DNA of 64,000 bases from Bacteroidota bacterium (GCA_021324685.1 JAJPIQ010000005.1:62001-126000), one strand, 5' to 3'; counted from the first letter of the stretch, positions 1 to 10,075 are shown. Notes: generated by a model from the sequence alone, not told the origin. A program made the numbers and translations.

Positions 1-146
1 AGGACCGACGTGAACCCATTGGCAAAACCGGAAGCAAGCGCAGCATGCTCCTGGCGCCGCCTAAGCTGCGCAAGACGAGATACGAGTTCGGAGTAAAATT
101 CCTGAGGCAAGTTCGGAGTCCCCGGCCGTGACCAATGGCCGCTCAA
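1..146 (-). CDS. Possible 5' end of an unknown gene leaving the left edge
   Basis: On the minus strand an uninterrupted frame of about 48 codons runs from a TTG near 146 to the window edge; an in-frame stop lies just upstream of that TTG. The predicted peptide begins MSGHWSRPGTPNLPQEFY and continues into an Arg/Gln/Leu-rich helical stretch. Its composition resembles real protein more than random translation, but I do not recognise it, the start codon is weak, and such a short frame can be chance. Treat it as a hint only. Confidence 0.2.
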   Translation of the reverse strand, partial: MSGHWSRPGTPNLPQEFYSELVSRLAQLRRRQEHAALASGFANGFTSV

Positions 147-262
147 AAACTAACTCTGGCCTTGTTCAGGCCGTTCCTAAAAGGGAGCCGCACGCGTTTT
201 CGGTTAAGGGAGCTTCATTGGAAATCCCTATATTGCTGCTTTTTTATACTTTTGCGCTCTTT

Positions 263-1678
263 TCATTCTTTGACGATCTTTTTTACTAGCATCCCTTCTG
301 CGGTCGCTATTTGTGCATAATAAACGCCCGGCGGCAGATCGGTGAGATCGATCTGAATGGATGGGGAGACGATGCCTGGCTTATTTTGCTCGAGTACCCG
401 TTTGCCCACCACATTCAATATCTCGATGAACGACCGACTGCCGTCCCCATTCGGCTGCATGCCGGATATGGTTATCGTGCCGGCCGTTGGGTTGGGAAAA
501 AGGGAAACATTCCCGGTCGATAATTCTGGCTGCTGGACTGACGATTGTGGCCAGATTTCTTCGTAAAGGCCTAAGCCCTCGTAGCCATATCCCGTATCGC
601 CGGTCATCGCGGCGTAAGTTACGCCTTTACCTGCATAAAAGATGTGGCTTTCCCCATCGTTTAAATCATACCCAGGGCCACCGTCGTCAAACCAGGTTGC
701 CCCCGAGTCGGTCGAGACAAACATATTGCCACCAGGGATTCCTTCCGGAACGTATGAATTTTGAAGATACAATCGTGAAAAATTCCCCGCCATATAACCC
801 GTGCTGTGTGCGTTTCCGGGCAACGTGCCTACCTGACGCCAGTTCCTGCCAAAATCGTCACTGCGAAAAATAGAATTGCCGATCGTACCCAAACATGTCA
901 AGCTACCCTGCCTCGTGACCGGGGCCAATCCTTCGTCCGTCGGTAGACCCTGGGGAGCAACTGTATCCCAAGAGACCCCACCATTACTTGTCACAAGAAA
1001 TAGAAACCCTGTAGATGTATCATGTTCAATATCATAAGCTCGATTAGCAGGAATGATCCAATGCAGCGAATCGGAGTAGGAATATCCGTATGCCCGAAAA
1101 GGTAATGAGTCTGTCCAGGAATTTCCGAGGTCCGTAGAAATTCTTATCTTCGTAACACAACTGAGAAACAACCGGCCTGAAGTAGCATTGTAAGAAATGC
1201 CGAAGGCACCCCATGTACTCCATGGAAGAGAGTCACGAGGAACCATTAGTTGACGCCAGTTCAACCCTCCGTCTGTTGTTTCATAGCATTTGCCATCCGG
1301 ATAATTACCGTTAAAAACTGACATCCACCCTGTGAGGCTATCTTTGAAGCAAATTCCAGAAATATAAAAAAAATCCCCAGTGACACCAGTATCCCATACG
1401 CCTGCCCAGGTTTTCCCACCGTCCGAAGTTCGAAATAATGAGCATTCGGTACCGACAAAACCAATGCGTGGAGGCCCCGGCAAATCCAGGAAATAGATAT
1501 ACGTAACCGGTTCGCCAAGCGTCATGACGCCATTTGACCCACTAAAATCCGTTATGTGCCGCCATTGTGCCCGTAAGGGGGAATGGCAGCACAAAGTGAA
1601 GCAAATCGTCACAAGCCCCGCAAGCGCAAGAAATACTCGCGGACATTCATGGCGATCAATCCAATTAATAGACTGCAT
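263..1678 (-). CDS. T9SS-sorted BNR/photosystem-assembly-like repeat protein
   Basis: Secreted protein of 471 residues. A signal peptide (hydrophobic stretch at about residues 15-30, cleavage after LRAQ) is followed by beta-propeller-type BNR repeats, seen as recurring LFRTSDGGKTW, CYETTDGGLNWRQL and FRSDDFGRNWRQ motifs (Asp-box type). The last 80 residues form a type A T9SS sorting domain: LFPNPTAGTITISG, then LNVVGKRVLEQ, then LPPGVYYAQI. Such proteins are exported by Sec and attached to the surface or released by T9SS. The ligand is unknown. It resembles the cargo at 31617-33605 in plan. It is divergent from the glycosyltransferase at 1915, with about 235 bp between them for both promoters. 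Confidence 0.9.
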   Translation of the reverse strand: MQSINWIDRHECPRVFLALAGLVTICFTLCCHSPLRAQWRHITDFSGSNGVMTLGEPVTYIYFLDLPGPPRIGFVGTECSLFRTSDGGKTWAGVWDTGVTGDFFYISGICFKDSLTGWMSVFNGNYPDGKCYETTDGGLNWRQLMVPRDSLPWSTWGAFGISYNATSGRLFLSCVTKIRISTDLGNSWTDSLPFRAYGYSYSDSLHWIIPANRAYDIEHDTSTGFLFLVTSNGGVSWDTVAPQGLPTDEGLAPVTRQGSLTCLGTIGNSIFRSDDFGRNWRQVGTLPGNAHSTGYMAGNFSRLYLQNSYVPEGIPGGNMFVSTDSGATWFDDGGPGYDLNDGESHIFYAGKGVTYAAMTGDTGYGYEGLGLYEEIWPQSSVQQPELSTGNVSLFPNPTAGTITISGMQPNGDGSRSFIEILNVVGKRVLEQNKPGIVSPSIQIDLTDLPPGVYYAQIATAEGMLVKKIVKE

Positions 1679-1914
1679 ATCCTAATGTTGGTGCTATAGC
1701 TCCCCATCGTTACCACAATGTGATAGGTTCCGGATGTTGAGGCGCGGTAATTGGAAGTAGGTCCCAAACATGCCTAAATGAGAGCTAACCCACAAATCTT
1801 GGCGGCCTAATGCGCAACTTCCGCGCTGATGCTGTACCTCCGATAGCCGGTCCAAGATCGTCTAAAAGAAAGAACCCTGCACCTTGAACATCCTTCAAGC
1901 GTATTTTTGCATCG

Positions 1915-3258
1915 ATGAATATCGATCTTCTCGAACCGGGAGCGCCACCGGGTCTCAATGTGCTCGTTATTGCCTATTATTTCCCTCCGATGGGTCTTTC
2001 CGGGGTTCAGCGAACGCTCAAGTTCGTGAAATATTTGCCGGAATTCGGGTGGCGGCCGATCGTGCTCACGGCCGGGGAAACGCCTTACTATGCGCACGAT
2101 GAATCGCTGTTGCAGGAACTTGACCCGCTTATTGAACAAGGTTATGTGAAGATCGTACGAACGCCGGAAACCGGCGTCCCAAAGCAATCTAAAAAGGATG
2201 GCCGAACGCTCAAGCTTCCGAGCGCGCGGTACCAGCGCCTACGCTCGAAAATCATCCAAACGTTTTATCAACCGGATAGCCGCATTCGATGGAAAGCACC
2301 GGCGCTTCGTATTGCAGAACAAATTTTGAAGGAAGAGCGCATCGATGCCATCTATGCCACGGCACCGCCTTATACCGATTTCCTGATCGCGAGGGAGCTC
2401 TCGAAAAAGCATCGCATTCCATTCCTCATGGACTATCGGGACGCCTGGGTCGCAAATAAAGCACTCAATTTCTATGCAACCCCATTTCATAAAGCGTACG
2501 CAAGAAAGTTAGAAGACGCGTGCCTTAGAAGTTCCAGCGCCATTACGGTCGTCGGTCGGAGAATGAAAGAATCGCTCCTCGAATCTTATCCCTTTCTTCG
2601 GCATGACGACATTACGATCTTACCGCATGGCTTCGATCCCGAGGACTTTTACTCCGCCCTTACGATGGTCGATCGAGTACGCGAGTCTGAAAAATTTCGA
2701 ATGACCTATGGCGGGGCCTTTTACGTCGGATACCCGGGCCGATCTCCTGTCCCCATGTTGGAAGCCATGAAACTGGCAATGAAAAAAGAGCCCGCACTCG
2801 AAAACGATCTGGAAATTGTTTTTGCGGGTATTCTTCATAAAGAGTATGCTCGCGCCATAGAAAAAATGGGTCTCACGAACCAGGTGAGGATCATGGGGTA
2901 CCTGCCGCATCGAGAAGAAATTGCGCTCCTGCTTTCGAGCGATGTCCTTTGGATGATCGCGGCCGATCCGCTTAGCACGCCTGGAAAACTCTATGAATAT
3001 CTGGGCACGCATAAGCCCATTTTGGGACTGGTCCAGCCCGGAAGTCAATCGGAAAAAATCCTGAAGGATTATGGCGCCGGAATAACCGTACCTCCAAAAG
3101 AAATTCCCATGATCGCCGAAGCGATCATCGATCTTCATCGGCGTTGGAAAAAAACGCTATTGCCTCACAACGTAAATCTCCCCTTTGTGCAGTCGTTCGA
3201 CCGCCGTGCGCTCACGAAAGAACTGGCAAGGCATCTCGGCATGATGCTGAATCCATAA
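1915..3258 (+). CDS. Family 4-type glycosyltransferase
   Basis: 447 residues. The N-terminal Rossmann half begins LNVLVIAYYFPPMGLSGVQR, typical of GT4/GT-B enzymes with the acceptor-domain Gly loop. The C-terminal half carries the donor-site pattern TPGKLYEYLGTHKPILG, which matches the E-x7-E-like region of GT4 enzymes. It probably adds a sugar to a lipid-linked or surface polysaccharide in the cytoplasm; donor and acceptor cannot be read from sequence. It heads a plus-strand run that reaches the polysaccharide export genes further on. The ATG at 1915 is preceded by no clear ribosome binding site, which is common in this group. Confidence 0.85.
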   Translation: MNIDLLEPGAPPGLNVLVIAYYFPPMGLSGVQRTLKFVKYLPEFGWRPIVLTAGETPYYAHDESLLQELDPLIEQGYVKIVRTPETGVPKQSKKDGRTLKLPSARYQRLRSKIIQTFYQPDSRIRWKAPALRIAEQILKEERIDAIYATAPPYTDFLIARELSKKHRIPFLMDYRDAWVANKALNFYATPFHKAYARKLEDACLRSSSAITVVGRRMKESLLESYPFLRHDDITILPHGFDPEDFYSALTMVDRVRESEKFRMTYGGAFYVGYPGRSPVPMLEAMKLAMKKEPALENDLEIVFAGILHKEYARAIEKMGLTNQVRIMGYLPHREEIALLLSSDVLWMIAADPLSTPGKLYEYLGTHKPILGLVQPGSQSEKILKDYGAGITVPPKEIPMIAEAIIDLHRRWKKTLLPHNVNLPFVQSFDRRALTKELARHLGMMLNP

Positions 3259-3318
3259 CGAGATCGGAGCCACACAGGATCGGAGCAATGAACGCCTTCA
3301 CGGTGTTATAGATCGCCA

Positions 3319-4671
3319 ATGATCATTCGAAGTTCAATACTTAGTATTCTCGTTCTTTTTACCTCTCATGCCCATGCTCAGGAAGCAGCCCAGATCGGAG
3401 GACTGCCCGAGTCGCATGCCGAACGGTTGTTCAAGCCGGCACGCTTCGAACAAGATACGATGTATCGCCTCGATGAGGCACGTACCGTGCTTCAGATGGA
3501 CGCATTGCCGGACGCTTCCCACTGGTATGTCATCGACGAGTTCGCACACTGGCAATACATCACGATCGATGGACATCCATTTTCGGAACGGTTCCATGAG
3601 ATCTCCTCGACCGGAACCCGTTTAAGTCCCAATGGAGATTTTTTGGTCTGGACCGGTTTACTCCATGCGTTCACGCAGCGTGGATTCGATTCGACGATGG
3701 CGTATCTCTATAAAGATACGACCCTGATCCTAAAAAATGTTGGCGATTATCCTTCCATCGAGTTTTCTCCCAGCGGAAAACATTGGACCGCGATGCTGCC
3801 GGCGGCATATAATGGTCAGGACGAGCCGCGAGATCTTGTCGTCGTCGACGGCGCTGTCGTTCGAAAAAATTTCGACATTACTACCAATCCACAATTCTCA
3901 TTTTCCCATGATGAGCAGCATTGGGCTTATCGCTCGGTAAAGGGACTGGATGAAAAATTGGTTACCGATCGGTCGGACTCGGCGATTTTTCTGTATCGAT
4001 GGCCGACGCCATCGCAAACATCCTCATACGATGCTACGGTCTGGCGATACACGCCGGATGTTGTCAGCATTCGCCACCGACTCGAAGGCCGCGATTACGA
4101 TTACGGCTTTACCCATGTCGCAAAAGTGAATAAGACAGCGTATTCCTCGCTCGCGGCGGATACCGCTCGTGTCTATGTCAATTTCGACGGTAAAAACGAG
4201 GGGCTGTATCGATGGACCTCTCAACTGCTGATGGATGATTCCGGGCGGCATCTTGCGTACTTTGCCTGCGATCCACACGTAACAGAAAAAGGCGGCGATG
4301 AACGAAGAGGCGTTGTCGTCTATGATGGGAAGGTCTATGCCGGCCCGTTTCCTGGCGTGACGGTACTCTTCCTGAGTCCGAGCGGTAAGCACCTGGCGTA
4401 CTCGCTCGATCAGACGTCATCGAAATTTTATTTGGACAAGAAAGTTTTGGCTCATACCAGCGCCGTCCTGGACGCTAAATGGTCTCCCGATGAATCGCAA
4501 CTGGCGTTTGTAGCAGCCGGCGAGCATGGAAAGTTCTTTGTCGTCGCGAACGGGAAGCGTTCCCCGCTCTTCGAATATATCGGCCGTATCGGCTGGACGG
4601 ACAATGGCCGAGCGGTCGAGTTTGTTGGAATCAGTAATGGACGCGTCATCCACGTGAAACAATGGCTCTGA
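3319..4671 (+). CDS. Periplasmic WD40-like/TolB-type beta-propeller protein
   Basis: 450 residues with a clear signal peptide (MIIRSSILSILVLF, cleavage after HAHAQ). The mature part contains repeated blade-like segments with the PD40/TolB signature, for example LSPNGDFLVWTG, FSPSGKHWTAM, LSPSGKHLAYSLD and WSPDESQLAFV. No catalytic motif or C-terminal sorting tail is visible, so it is probably periplasmic. Function is unknown; propellers of this kind usually mediate protein contacts. It lies 60 bp after the glycosyltransferase and 73 bp before argD. Confidence 0.75.
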   Translation: MIIRSSILSILVLFTSHAHAQEAAQIGGLPESHAERLFKPARFEQDTMYRLDEARTVLQMDALPDASHWYVIDEFAHWQYITIDGHPFSERFHEISSTGTRLSPNGDFLVWTGLLHAFTQRGFDSTMAYLYKDTTLILKNVGDYPSIEFSPSGKHWTAMLPAAYNGQDEPRDLVVVDGAVVRKNFDITTNPQFSFSHDEQHWAYRSVKGLDEKLVTDRSDSAIFLYRWPTPSQTSSYDATVWRYTPDVVSIRHRLEGRDYDYGFTHVAKVNKTAYSSLAADTARVYVNFDGKNEGLYRWTSQLLMDDSGRHLAYFACDPHVTEKGGDERRGVVVYDGKVYAGPFPGVTVLFLSPSGKHLAYSLDQTSSKFYLDKKVLAHTSAVLDAKWSPDESQLAFVAAGEHGKFFVVANGKRSPLFEYIGRIGWTDNGRAVEFVGISNGRVIHVKQWL

Positions 4672-4744
4672 TCGAAGCTCAGCCGTTCGGGATAAATTTT
4701 GGGTTTCCCTCGGTTTATCACGCTCTTATTGTCTTTTCTAACTC

Positions 4745-5926
4745 ATGACGAACCTTGCAGAGCGCGAGCGAAATGCGCTTTTTCCAACGTACGACCGATT
4801 GCCCATTGGGGCTGTCACCCAAGCCGAGGGCGTTTATATTACGACGGAAGCCGGGACTCGATATCTGGATGCGATCGCCGGACTCGGTGTCAATGCATTG
4901 GGGCATTCCCATCCTGCGGTAGTTCAGGCCATTCGAGAACAAGCCGGAAAATACCTTCATCTCTCGAACCTGTACCTTCAGGAACCGCAGGTTATTCTCG
5001 CCGAGAAACTGGAACGAGCTTCCGGTTGGGAACGAACCTTCTTTACGAACTCCGGTACGGAAGCCGTTGAAGGAGCTATTAAGCTCGCCCGGAAAGTATT
5101 TTCGGATGAAACGAAAACAGAAATTTGGGGCATCGCGAATGGATTTCATGGCCGTACCTTCGGTGCGCTTTCTGTCATGGATAAAGGAAAATATCGCGAC
5201 CATTTCGGTCCGTTCGTGGCCGATGCATCCACGATTGCCGGATACGACCCTGCCGCGCTCGAAGAGGCGGTTTCTTCACGAACCGCGGCGATCATCGTGG
5301 AACCGATCCAGGGGGAAGGCGGCATCGTTGAAATGCCAGCCGAGTTCGCTCAGGCACTTTCGGAACTGCGTACAAAACATCACTTCCTTATAATTGCCGA
5401 TGAAATTCAATCCGGCATTGGCCGCTCCGGACGGTTTTTTGCCTATGAACATTATGGACTAAAGCCGGACATTGTCGTTTGTGCCAAAGCGATCGGCGGA
5501 GGGTTGCCACTTGGCGCTATCCTCACTCGGCGCGATCTCGCAGAGGCGCTGCGTGCGGGCGTGCACGGAACGACGTTCGGCGGCAATGCACTTGCGTGTG
5601 TCGCAGGCGCGGTCGTACTCGATCTCGTCGATAAATCATACATGGACAATGCCGCGCATGAAGGCGATTATCTTAAACGATCGCTGGAGGAAATTCGGCA
5701 ACAGCATCCGCATTCGATTCGCGAAGTGCGTGGAAAGGGTTTGATGATCGGGATCGAGTTTACCGCACATGCCCGAGAGGTTCAGAAAAAGCTTTTCGAA
5801 CGCCAGATTATCACGAATGTCACGGCTGGCGAAGTCCTTCGCCTTCTGCCACCCCTTATTTTCGAGCGCAAGCATTCCGACGAACTACTTGGTGCCATCC
5901 AGGAAGCCGTCGAAACGATGGACTGA
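4745..5926 (+). CDS. argD: Acetylornithine/class III aminotransferase
   Basis: 393 residues, usual length for ArgD. Class III PLP fold: substrate and PLP segments include LGVNALGHSHPAVV, TNSGTEAVEGAIKLARK, the IIADEIQSGIGRSGRFFA block with the PLP-ring Asp, and the Schiff-base lysine in CAKAIGGGLPLGAIL. ArgD converts N-acetylglutamate 5-semialdehyde to N-acetylornithine using glutamate as amino donor, in cytoplasmic arginine synthesis. No other arg genes are nearby, so a related class III aminotransferase (for example for ornithine or 4-aminobutyrate) cannot be excluded. Followed after 60 bp by the flippase-like genes. Confidence 0.85.
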   Translation: MTNLAERERNALFPTYDRLPIGAVTQAEGVYITTEAGTRYLDAIAGLGVNALGHSHPAVVQAIREQAGKYLHLSNLYLQEPQVILAEKLERASGWERTFFTNSGTEAVEGAIKLARKVFSDETKTEIWGIANGFHGRTFGALSVMDKGKYRDHFGPFVADASTIAGYDPAALEEAVSSRTAAIIVEPIQGEGGIVEMPAEFAQALSELRTKHHFLIIADEIQSGIGRSGRFFAYEHYGLKPDIVVCAKAIGGGLPLGAILTRRDLAEALRAGVHGTTFGGNALACVAGAVVLDLVDKSYMDNAAHEGDYLKRSLEEIRQQHPHSIREVRGKGLMIGIEFTAHAREVQKKLFERQIITNVTAGEVLRLLPPLIFERKHSDELLGAIQEAVETMD

Positions 5927-5986
5927 TCGTCAATTTTTCCTTTTCAGGCATGCGGTTGGCACAGCGGATGAGGTAAACGTATCGCT

Positions 5987-7075
5987 GTGAAACATCCCGC
6001 AATCCGGCTCAGCATAACCGTACTGATCAGCGTCGGCGCGCTCTACCTCGCCTTTCGAGGAGTGGACTTAAAGGCGCTCCTGGCAGAGCTCGCCAAAACG
6101 AATCTGGTGCTGATCTTTGCCGGTGTTTTGCTTCTCTTTTGCTCGCACATCTTTCGGTCCTGGCGCTGGACCGTCATCGTTCGTCCCATGAAAGCACGAA
6201 CGAGCATCGTCACTGGCTTCAAAGCGATCATGGGAGCCTATGCCATGAACAACATTATCCCGCGCTCCGGAGAACTCGTTCGGCCCTATATTTTTGCCAA
6301 GCATGAGCACGTGTTTATGAGCGGCACTATTGCAACGATATTAATCGAACGCGTGATCGACCTTGTGGCGAACATTATCTTTATTATGGTCGCCATTATC
6401 GTTTTTCCGCGCGAAATTGCCCATGGGTTCCCATCGCTTGCCGGATCGACGATGACCATTAGCCTTGTGCTGATCGTCGTCCTTGCGCTTGTTATCGTGA
6501 TGATCTTCAGTGCCGGCAAAACCGAGCGTGCGATCCACAAAGTGACGGCAAAATGGCCTGAAAAAATTCGAGCTCCCATTTATCGCGCGGCTTCAGAATT
6601 TGCGAGCGGCCTTCGGGGCGCACGCGCGAGCGGAGCGATGCCCGTAGCGATCGGAACGGCAGGAATTTGGGTCTTTTATGTGCTCAGCATGTTTGCGTGG
6701 CTCTTCGCGTTCCCGGAACGTTCCATTGTGGCCGTGGGAATTGTCGGTGCCTTTTTTCTTCGTGTGGTCTCCGGAATTGCCTTTCTGATTCCGACGCCGG
6801 GCGGCGTTGGATCGTATCACTATTTTATCAGTCAGGCCTTGTTTCGGATTTTCGGCGTGCCGCTGGCCTCAGCCATTGCGTATGCAACCGTCACGCATGC
6901 GGCCTTCGATATTCTTACCACCGTTGTGGGCCTCGTGATCGTTGCGACCGAGGGAATCTCGTTCAAGAATTTCAAAGAGGTGGTCCGCGCTTCGGAAGAT
7001 CGTTCTCCCGAAGAACTTGCCAGGGCACTACACGAACCGCTCGTGGAACTGAGCGATCTTGGAGTGGAACGATAA
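5987..7075 (+). CDS. Flippase-like integral membrane protein, paralogue 1
   Basis: 362 residues starting at a GTG, with about eight hydrophobic segments. It belongs to the UPF0104/AglD-like family, related to the membrane part of MprF (lysylphosphatidylglycerol synthase TM region). Family motifs: MNNIIPRSGELVRPYIFAK near residue 90 and LIPTPGGVGSYHYFISQALF near residue 265. Members are proposed to move lipid-linked molecules across the inner membrane; the substrate here is unknown. It is the first of three tandem paralogues, and its stop is two bases before the next start, which implies co-translation. Confidence 0.85.
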   Translation: MKHPAIRLSITVLISVGALYLAFRGVDLKALLAELAKTNLVLIFAGVLLLFCSHIFRSWRWTVIVRPMKARTSIVTGFKAIMGAYAMNNIIPRSGELVRPYIFAKHEHVFMSGTIATILIERVIDLVANIIFIMVAIIVFPREIAHGFPSLAGSTMTISLVLIVVLALVIVMIFSAGKTERAIHKVTAKWPEKIRAPIYRAASEFASGLRGARASGAMPVAIGTAGIWVFYVLSMFAWLFAFPERSIVAVGIVGAFFLRVVSGIAFLIPTPGGVGSYHYFISQALFRIFGVPLASAIAYATVTHAAFDILTTVVGLVIVATEGISFKNFKEVVRASEDRSPEELARALHEPLVELSDLGVER

Positions 7076-7077
7076 TT

Positions 7078-8124
7078 ATGCTCAAGCACCCCTTGATTCG
7101 TTTCACGCTGGCAATCGCGATCGGCGCGGGCGCATTATATCTGGCATTCCATAAGCAGCACCTGCACCGGCTCGGTCAGGAAATTTCTGGCGCGAACCTG
7201 TTCGTGATCGTCGCCGGAACTCTTGTAATGTTCCTTTCACATCTGGTGCGGGCCTGGCGCTATAAAATGTTCCTGCGCCCGATCGCCCCCCATACGCGCT
7301 TGTTTTCCGCGTTTCGCGCGCTGATGGCCGGCTATGCAACGAATAATTTCATCCCTCGCGGCGGCGATATTGTGCGTCCGGTTCTTTTCTCGAAACGAGA
7401 AAACATTCCCGTTTCTTCATCGGTCGCCGTGCTTCTGATCGAGCGGCTCTCCGATTTGATTGGCCTTAGCGGACTCTTGTGTGCCATCATCATGGTCTTT
7501 CACGAAAAATTATCTGTTGAGTTCCCGTCGATGGAAACGCTATGGATTCCCCTCGCCGCTCTTTTTGCGGTCCTTTGCACCGGAGCGCTTCTCGTGCTGT
7601 TAAGCGAACGAAAAACTCGAAGGGTTCTTGAAATTCTTGCTCGGGGGCTTCCACGCCGCTTTCGGAACGCCGTGGAACAAGCCGCCGCGCGCACCGAAGA
7701 GGGGCTTCGGGGGATCCGTGAAGGTACTGCTCTCCCCGCGCTCATGGGTACGCTCGGAATTTCCGTGCTTTATACAGCCTCGATGTTCGTTTCGACGCTC
7801 GCCTTCCAGGGCACCGGCCTGGCACACGTCGGTATTGCCGGTTGCTTCCTGCTTCAGTCGATGTCCGGCATTGCATTCATCCTTCCGACGCCGGGAGGGA
7901 CGGGCACCTACCACTTTCTCATTAGTCAGGCCCTGGCTGTAATGTTCGGAGTTCCGCCCGCCCTTGCCATTGCTTTTGCAACGCTAACCCATGCTTCGAA
8001 TTACCTGCTCACGACCGTTACAGGAATTGTCTTTATGATGGCAGACGGTATCTCGCTGACAAGTGCACGATCGGAAGCCCACCGGATTCCCATCGTTCCC
8101 GTCCGGCCGGCGAAGGCGCACTGA
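7078..8124 (+). CDS. Flippase-like integral membrane protein, paralogue 2
   Basis: 348 residues from the ATG at 7078. The open frame extends far upstream, but that extension lies antiparallel in meaning to paralogue 1 and gives Cys/Arg-rich nonsense, whereas MLKHPLIRFTLAIAIGAGA aligns with the start of paralogue 1. Same family motifs: TNNFIPRGGDIVRPVLFSK and LPTPGGTGTYHFLISQAL. The conserved S in the first motif has become G. Presumably a lipid or lipid-linked sugar transporter-like protein in the inner membrane. A 72-bp gap separates it from paralogue 3. Confidence 0.85.
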   Translation: MLKHPLIRFTLAIAIGAGALYLAFHKQHLHRLGQEISGANLFVIVAGTLVMFLSHLVRAWRYKMFLRPIAPHTRLFSAFRALMAGYATNNFIPRGGDIVRPVLFSKRENIPVSSSVAVLLIERLSDLIGLSGLLCAIIMVFHEKLSVEFPSMETLWIPLAALFAVLCTGALLVLLSERKTRRVLEILARGLPRRFRNAVEQAAARTEEGLRGIREGTALPALMGTLGISVLYTASMFVSTLAFQGTGLAHVGIAGCFLLQSMSGIAFILPTPGGTGTYHFLISQALAVMFGVPPALAIAFATLTHASNYLLTTVTGIVFMMADGISLTSARSEAHRIPIVPVRPAKAH

Positions 8125-8196
8125 GTGCACCATACATAGGGACATGATGAGTGGGTAAGAAACGGGTTGTTCATTCCGTGGGTTTGGAAAGAACGC

Positions 8197-9255
8197 GTGA
8201 AATCCCCTATACTGAATTATCTACTCATTGCTCTTGCAACCGTAGGGTTACTCTATCTTGCATTTCACGGCCAGGACCTCTCTAAAGCGTGGGAAGCAAT
8301 TGGCTCCGCTCGGCCGCTTCCCCTGCTCTTCGGCATCCTCATTATGTTCGCTTCGCATGGTGTTCGTGCGATGCGCTGGCAAATCGTTTTGCGACCACTG
8401 AAGCGAAAAACGAGCCTCTGGGCGGCTTTCAAAGCGACCATTGCAGGCTACGGCATGAACAACCTTATTCCACGCTCAGGGGAGATTCTTCGACCCTATA
8501 TGATGTCGCGACGAGAATCCATCCCTCTGGCTGGAACCCTTGCCAGCGTCGTGGTCGAACGGCTTACGGACGTCCTTGCGCTCGCCGCGCTTATCGTCTT
8601 TTCCCTCCTTTCCTTTGAAAGACGGGTCACGACGGTTTTTCCGATGTTCTCAGGCGATGCCATCGTCATCCTTGCCGTTATCCTTGCCGTTCTCGGAGGG
8701 TTCATCCTCATGTTTTTTAGCGAGCAGCGAACGGAACAGTTCCTAAAACTGCTTACGCGGCCTCTTCCGAAAGGAATGGCGCTGAAGATTTCGCAGATCG
8801 GCCGTGACTTTTCGACCGGCTTGCGAGGGCTCGAACGATCTTCGATTCTGCCACTCGTTATCGGGACAGCGGGAATCTGGATGCTTTATGGAATCTCGAT
8901 GTACGTTTCTCTTCAGGCCTTTCCAGAGCGTTCGATGGCTGCCCTTACGCTTCGCGACGCATTCCTGCTGCTGACACTGTCCGGTATTGCCTTTACGATC
9001 CCCACTCCAGGGGGGACCGGCTCTTATCACGCACTTATTACAACCGGTCTTTCGGCCATTTTCGGAGTCGCGCCAAGTACCGCCCTTGCCTATGCGGTAG
9101 CCACGCATGCGCTAAGTTATATCGCTACGACACTGTTTGGCCTTCTCTTTTTAGTAAGAGAAGGGCTTTCGTTCAGTTCGGCTCGTCAGATAAAAACATC
9201 TTCTGAAGAGCTTCCTTCTGCAGCATACATTCCACAACCTTCCGACGGTGGTTGA
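8197..9255 (+). CDS. Flippase-like integral membrane protein, paralogue 3
   Basis: 352 residues if started at the GTG at 8197. An in-frame TTG at 8167 would add ten residues, but the GTG has a purine-rich GGAAAGAA upstream and aligns with the starts of the two paralogues. Motifs: MNNLIPRSGEILRPYMMSR and IPTPGGTGSYHALITTGL. About eight membrane segments. Its 3' end overlaps the start of the phosphatase gene by 8 bp, which ties the flippase trio to the capsule/exopolysaccharide regulators downstream. Confidence 0.85.
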   Translation: MKSPILNYLLIALATVGLLYLAFHGQDLSKAWEAIGSARPLPLLFGILIMFASHGVRAMRWQIVLRPLKRKTSLWAAFKATIAGYGMNNLIPRSGEILRPYMMSRRESIPLAGTLASVVVERLTDVLALAALIVFSLLSFERRVTTVFPMFSGDAIVILAVILAVLGGFILMFFSEQRTEQFLKLLTRPLPKGMALKISQIGRDFSTGLRGLERSSILPLVIGTAGIWMLYGISMYVSLQAFPERSMAALTLRDAFLLLTLSGIAFTIPTPGGTGSYHALITTGLSAIFGVAPSTALAYAVATHALSYIATTLFGLLFLVREGLSFSSARQIKTSSEELPSAAYIPQPSDGG

Positions 9256-10075
9256 TATCCATTGTCATATCGTTCCTGGCGTCGACGATGGAGCGGCTTC
9301 GCTCGAAATGTCGCTTGCGATGATCGAGGACGCTCGACGGTCCGGTGTGACTTCCATCCTGACGACACCGCATATTCGCGGATGCATGGAAGACGCCTTC
9401 GTTCACGAACTTCATAAGCAGGCCTTCCAGACCGTGCTCGATGCAAAGCCGGCCATGGACCTCCATTTAGGGGGTGAAGTCCGTGTGACTCCTGAAACTC
9501 ATCGCGTTACGGACCGCCCCGAATTCACGGCCGACGAACGATCCAAATATATTCTCCTCGAACTGGAGTTCGACAAAGTTCCATCGTATTTCAGTCAGGT
9601 ACTCTTCGAATATCGCTTGCACGGTATTACTCCCATCATTGCACATCCGGAACGCAATGTCGGCATCCTCAAAAATCCGGAATATGCCCTGGATTTCGTT
9701 CGTCAGGGAGCGCATCTTCAAGTTACGACCGGCTCTATCCTGGGGGAGTTGGGAGAAAGCTTCGAGCAATGCGCTCATTTGCTGCTGGAATGCGGTCTGG
9801 TAAGTATGCTCTCGAGCGATGCCCATAATACGACGACCCGGCCGTTCACAAACTGGCCCGGCGCCTATGAATTTATGCAAGAATTCGAAAAAAAGGGCAA
9901 TTTTATTCGTCCGATTACTGCCAATGACGTCTGTACAAACAATGCGGCGGCAGTCTGTAACGGCACCCCCCTTGCGCCGGTCGACCTGGACGAAAACGCT
10001 ATTTCTGCCATTCGCGCCCGGCTTTCCCAAATTACCCCATCGACCGTGAAACGAAAGCGATTCTTCCTGTTGTAG
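9248..10075 (+). CDS. PHP-family tyrosine phosphatase, CpsB/YwqE type
   Basis: 275 residues beginning at a GTG that overlaps the preceding gene. The N-terminus MVDIHCHIVPGVDDGA is the metal-binding motif of PHP phosphatases; further metal ligands are in TPHIRG, in the EVR segment, in IIAHPERN and in LSSDAHN. In Gram-positive and many Gram-negative systems this enzyme removes phosphate from the tyrosine tail of a BY-kinase and so tunes polysaccharide chain length. The kinase is the next gene, 74 bp downstream, which supports this role. Confidence 0.9.
   Translation: MVDIHCHIVPGVDDGAASLEMSLAMIEDARRSGVTSILTTPHIRGCMEDAFVHELHKQAFQTVLDAKPAMDLHLGGEVRVTPETHRVTDRPEFTADERSKYILLELEFDKVPSYFSQVLFEYRLHGITPIIAHPERNVGILKNPEYALDFVRQGAHLQVTTGSILGELGESFEQCAHLLLECGLVSMLSSDAHNTTTRPFTNWPGAYEFMQEFEKKGNFIRPITANDVCTNNAAAVCNGTPLAPVDLDENAISAIRARLSQITPSTVKRKRFFLL

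Noticed and set aside
6667-7077. 5' extension of flippase paralogue 2
   Set aside because: Overlaps paralogue 1 in another frame and encodes Cys/Arg-rich sequence; the ATG at 7078 aligns with paralogue starts.
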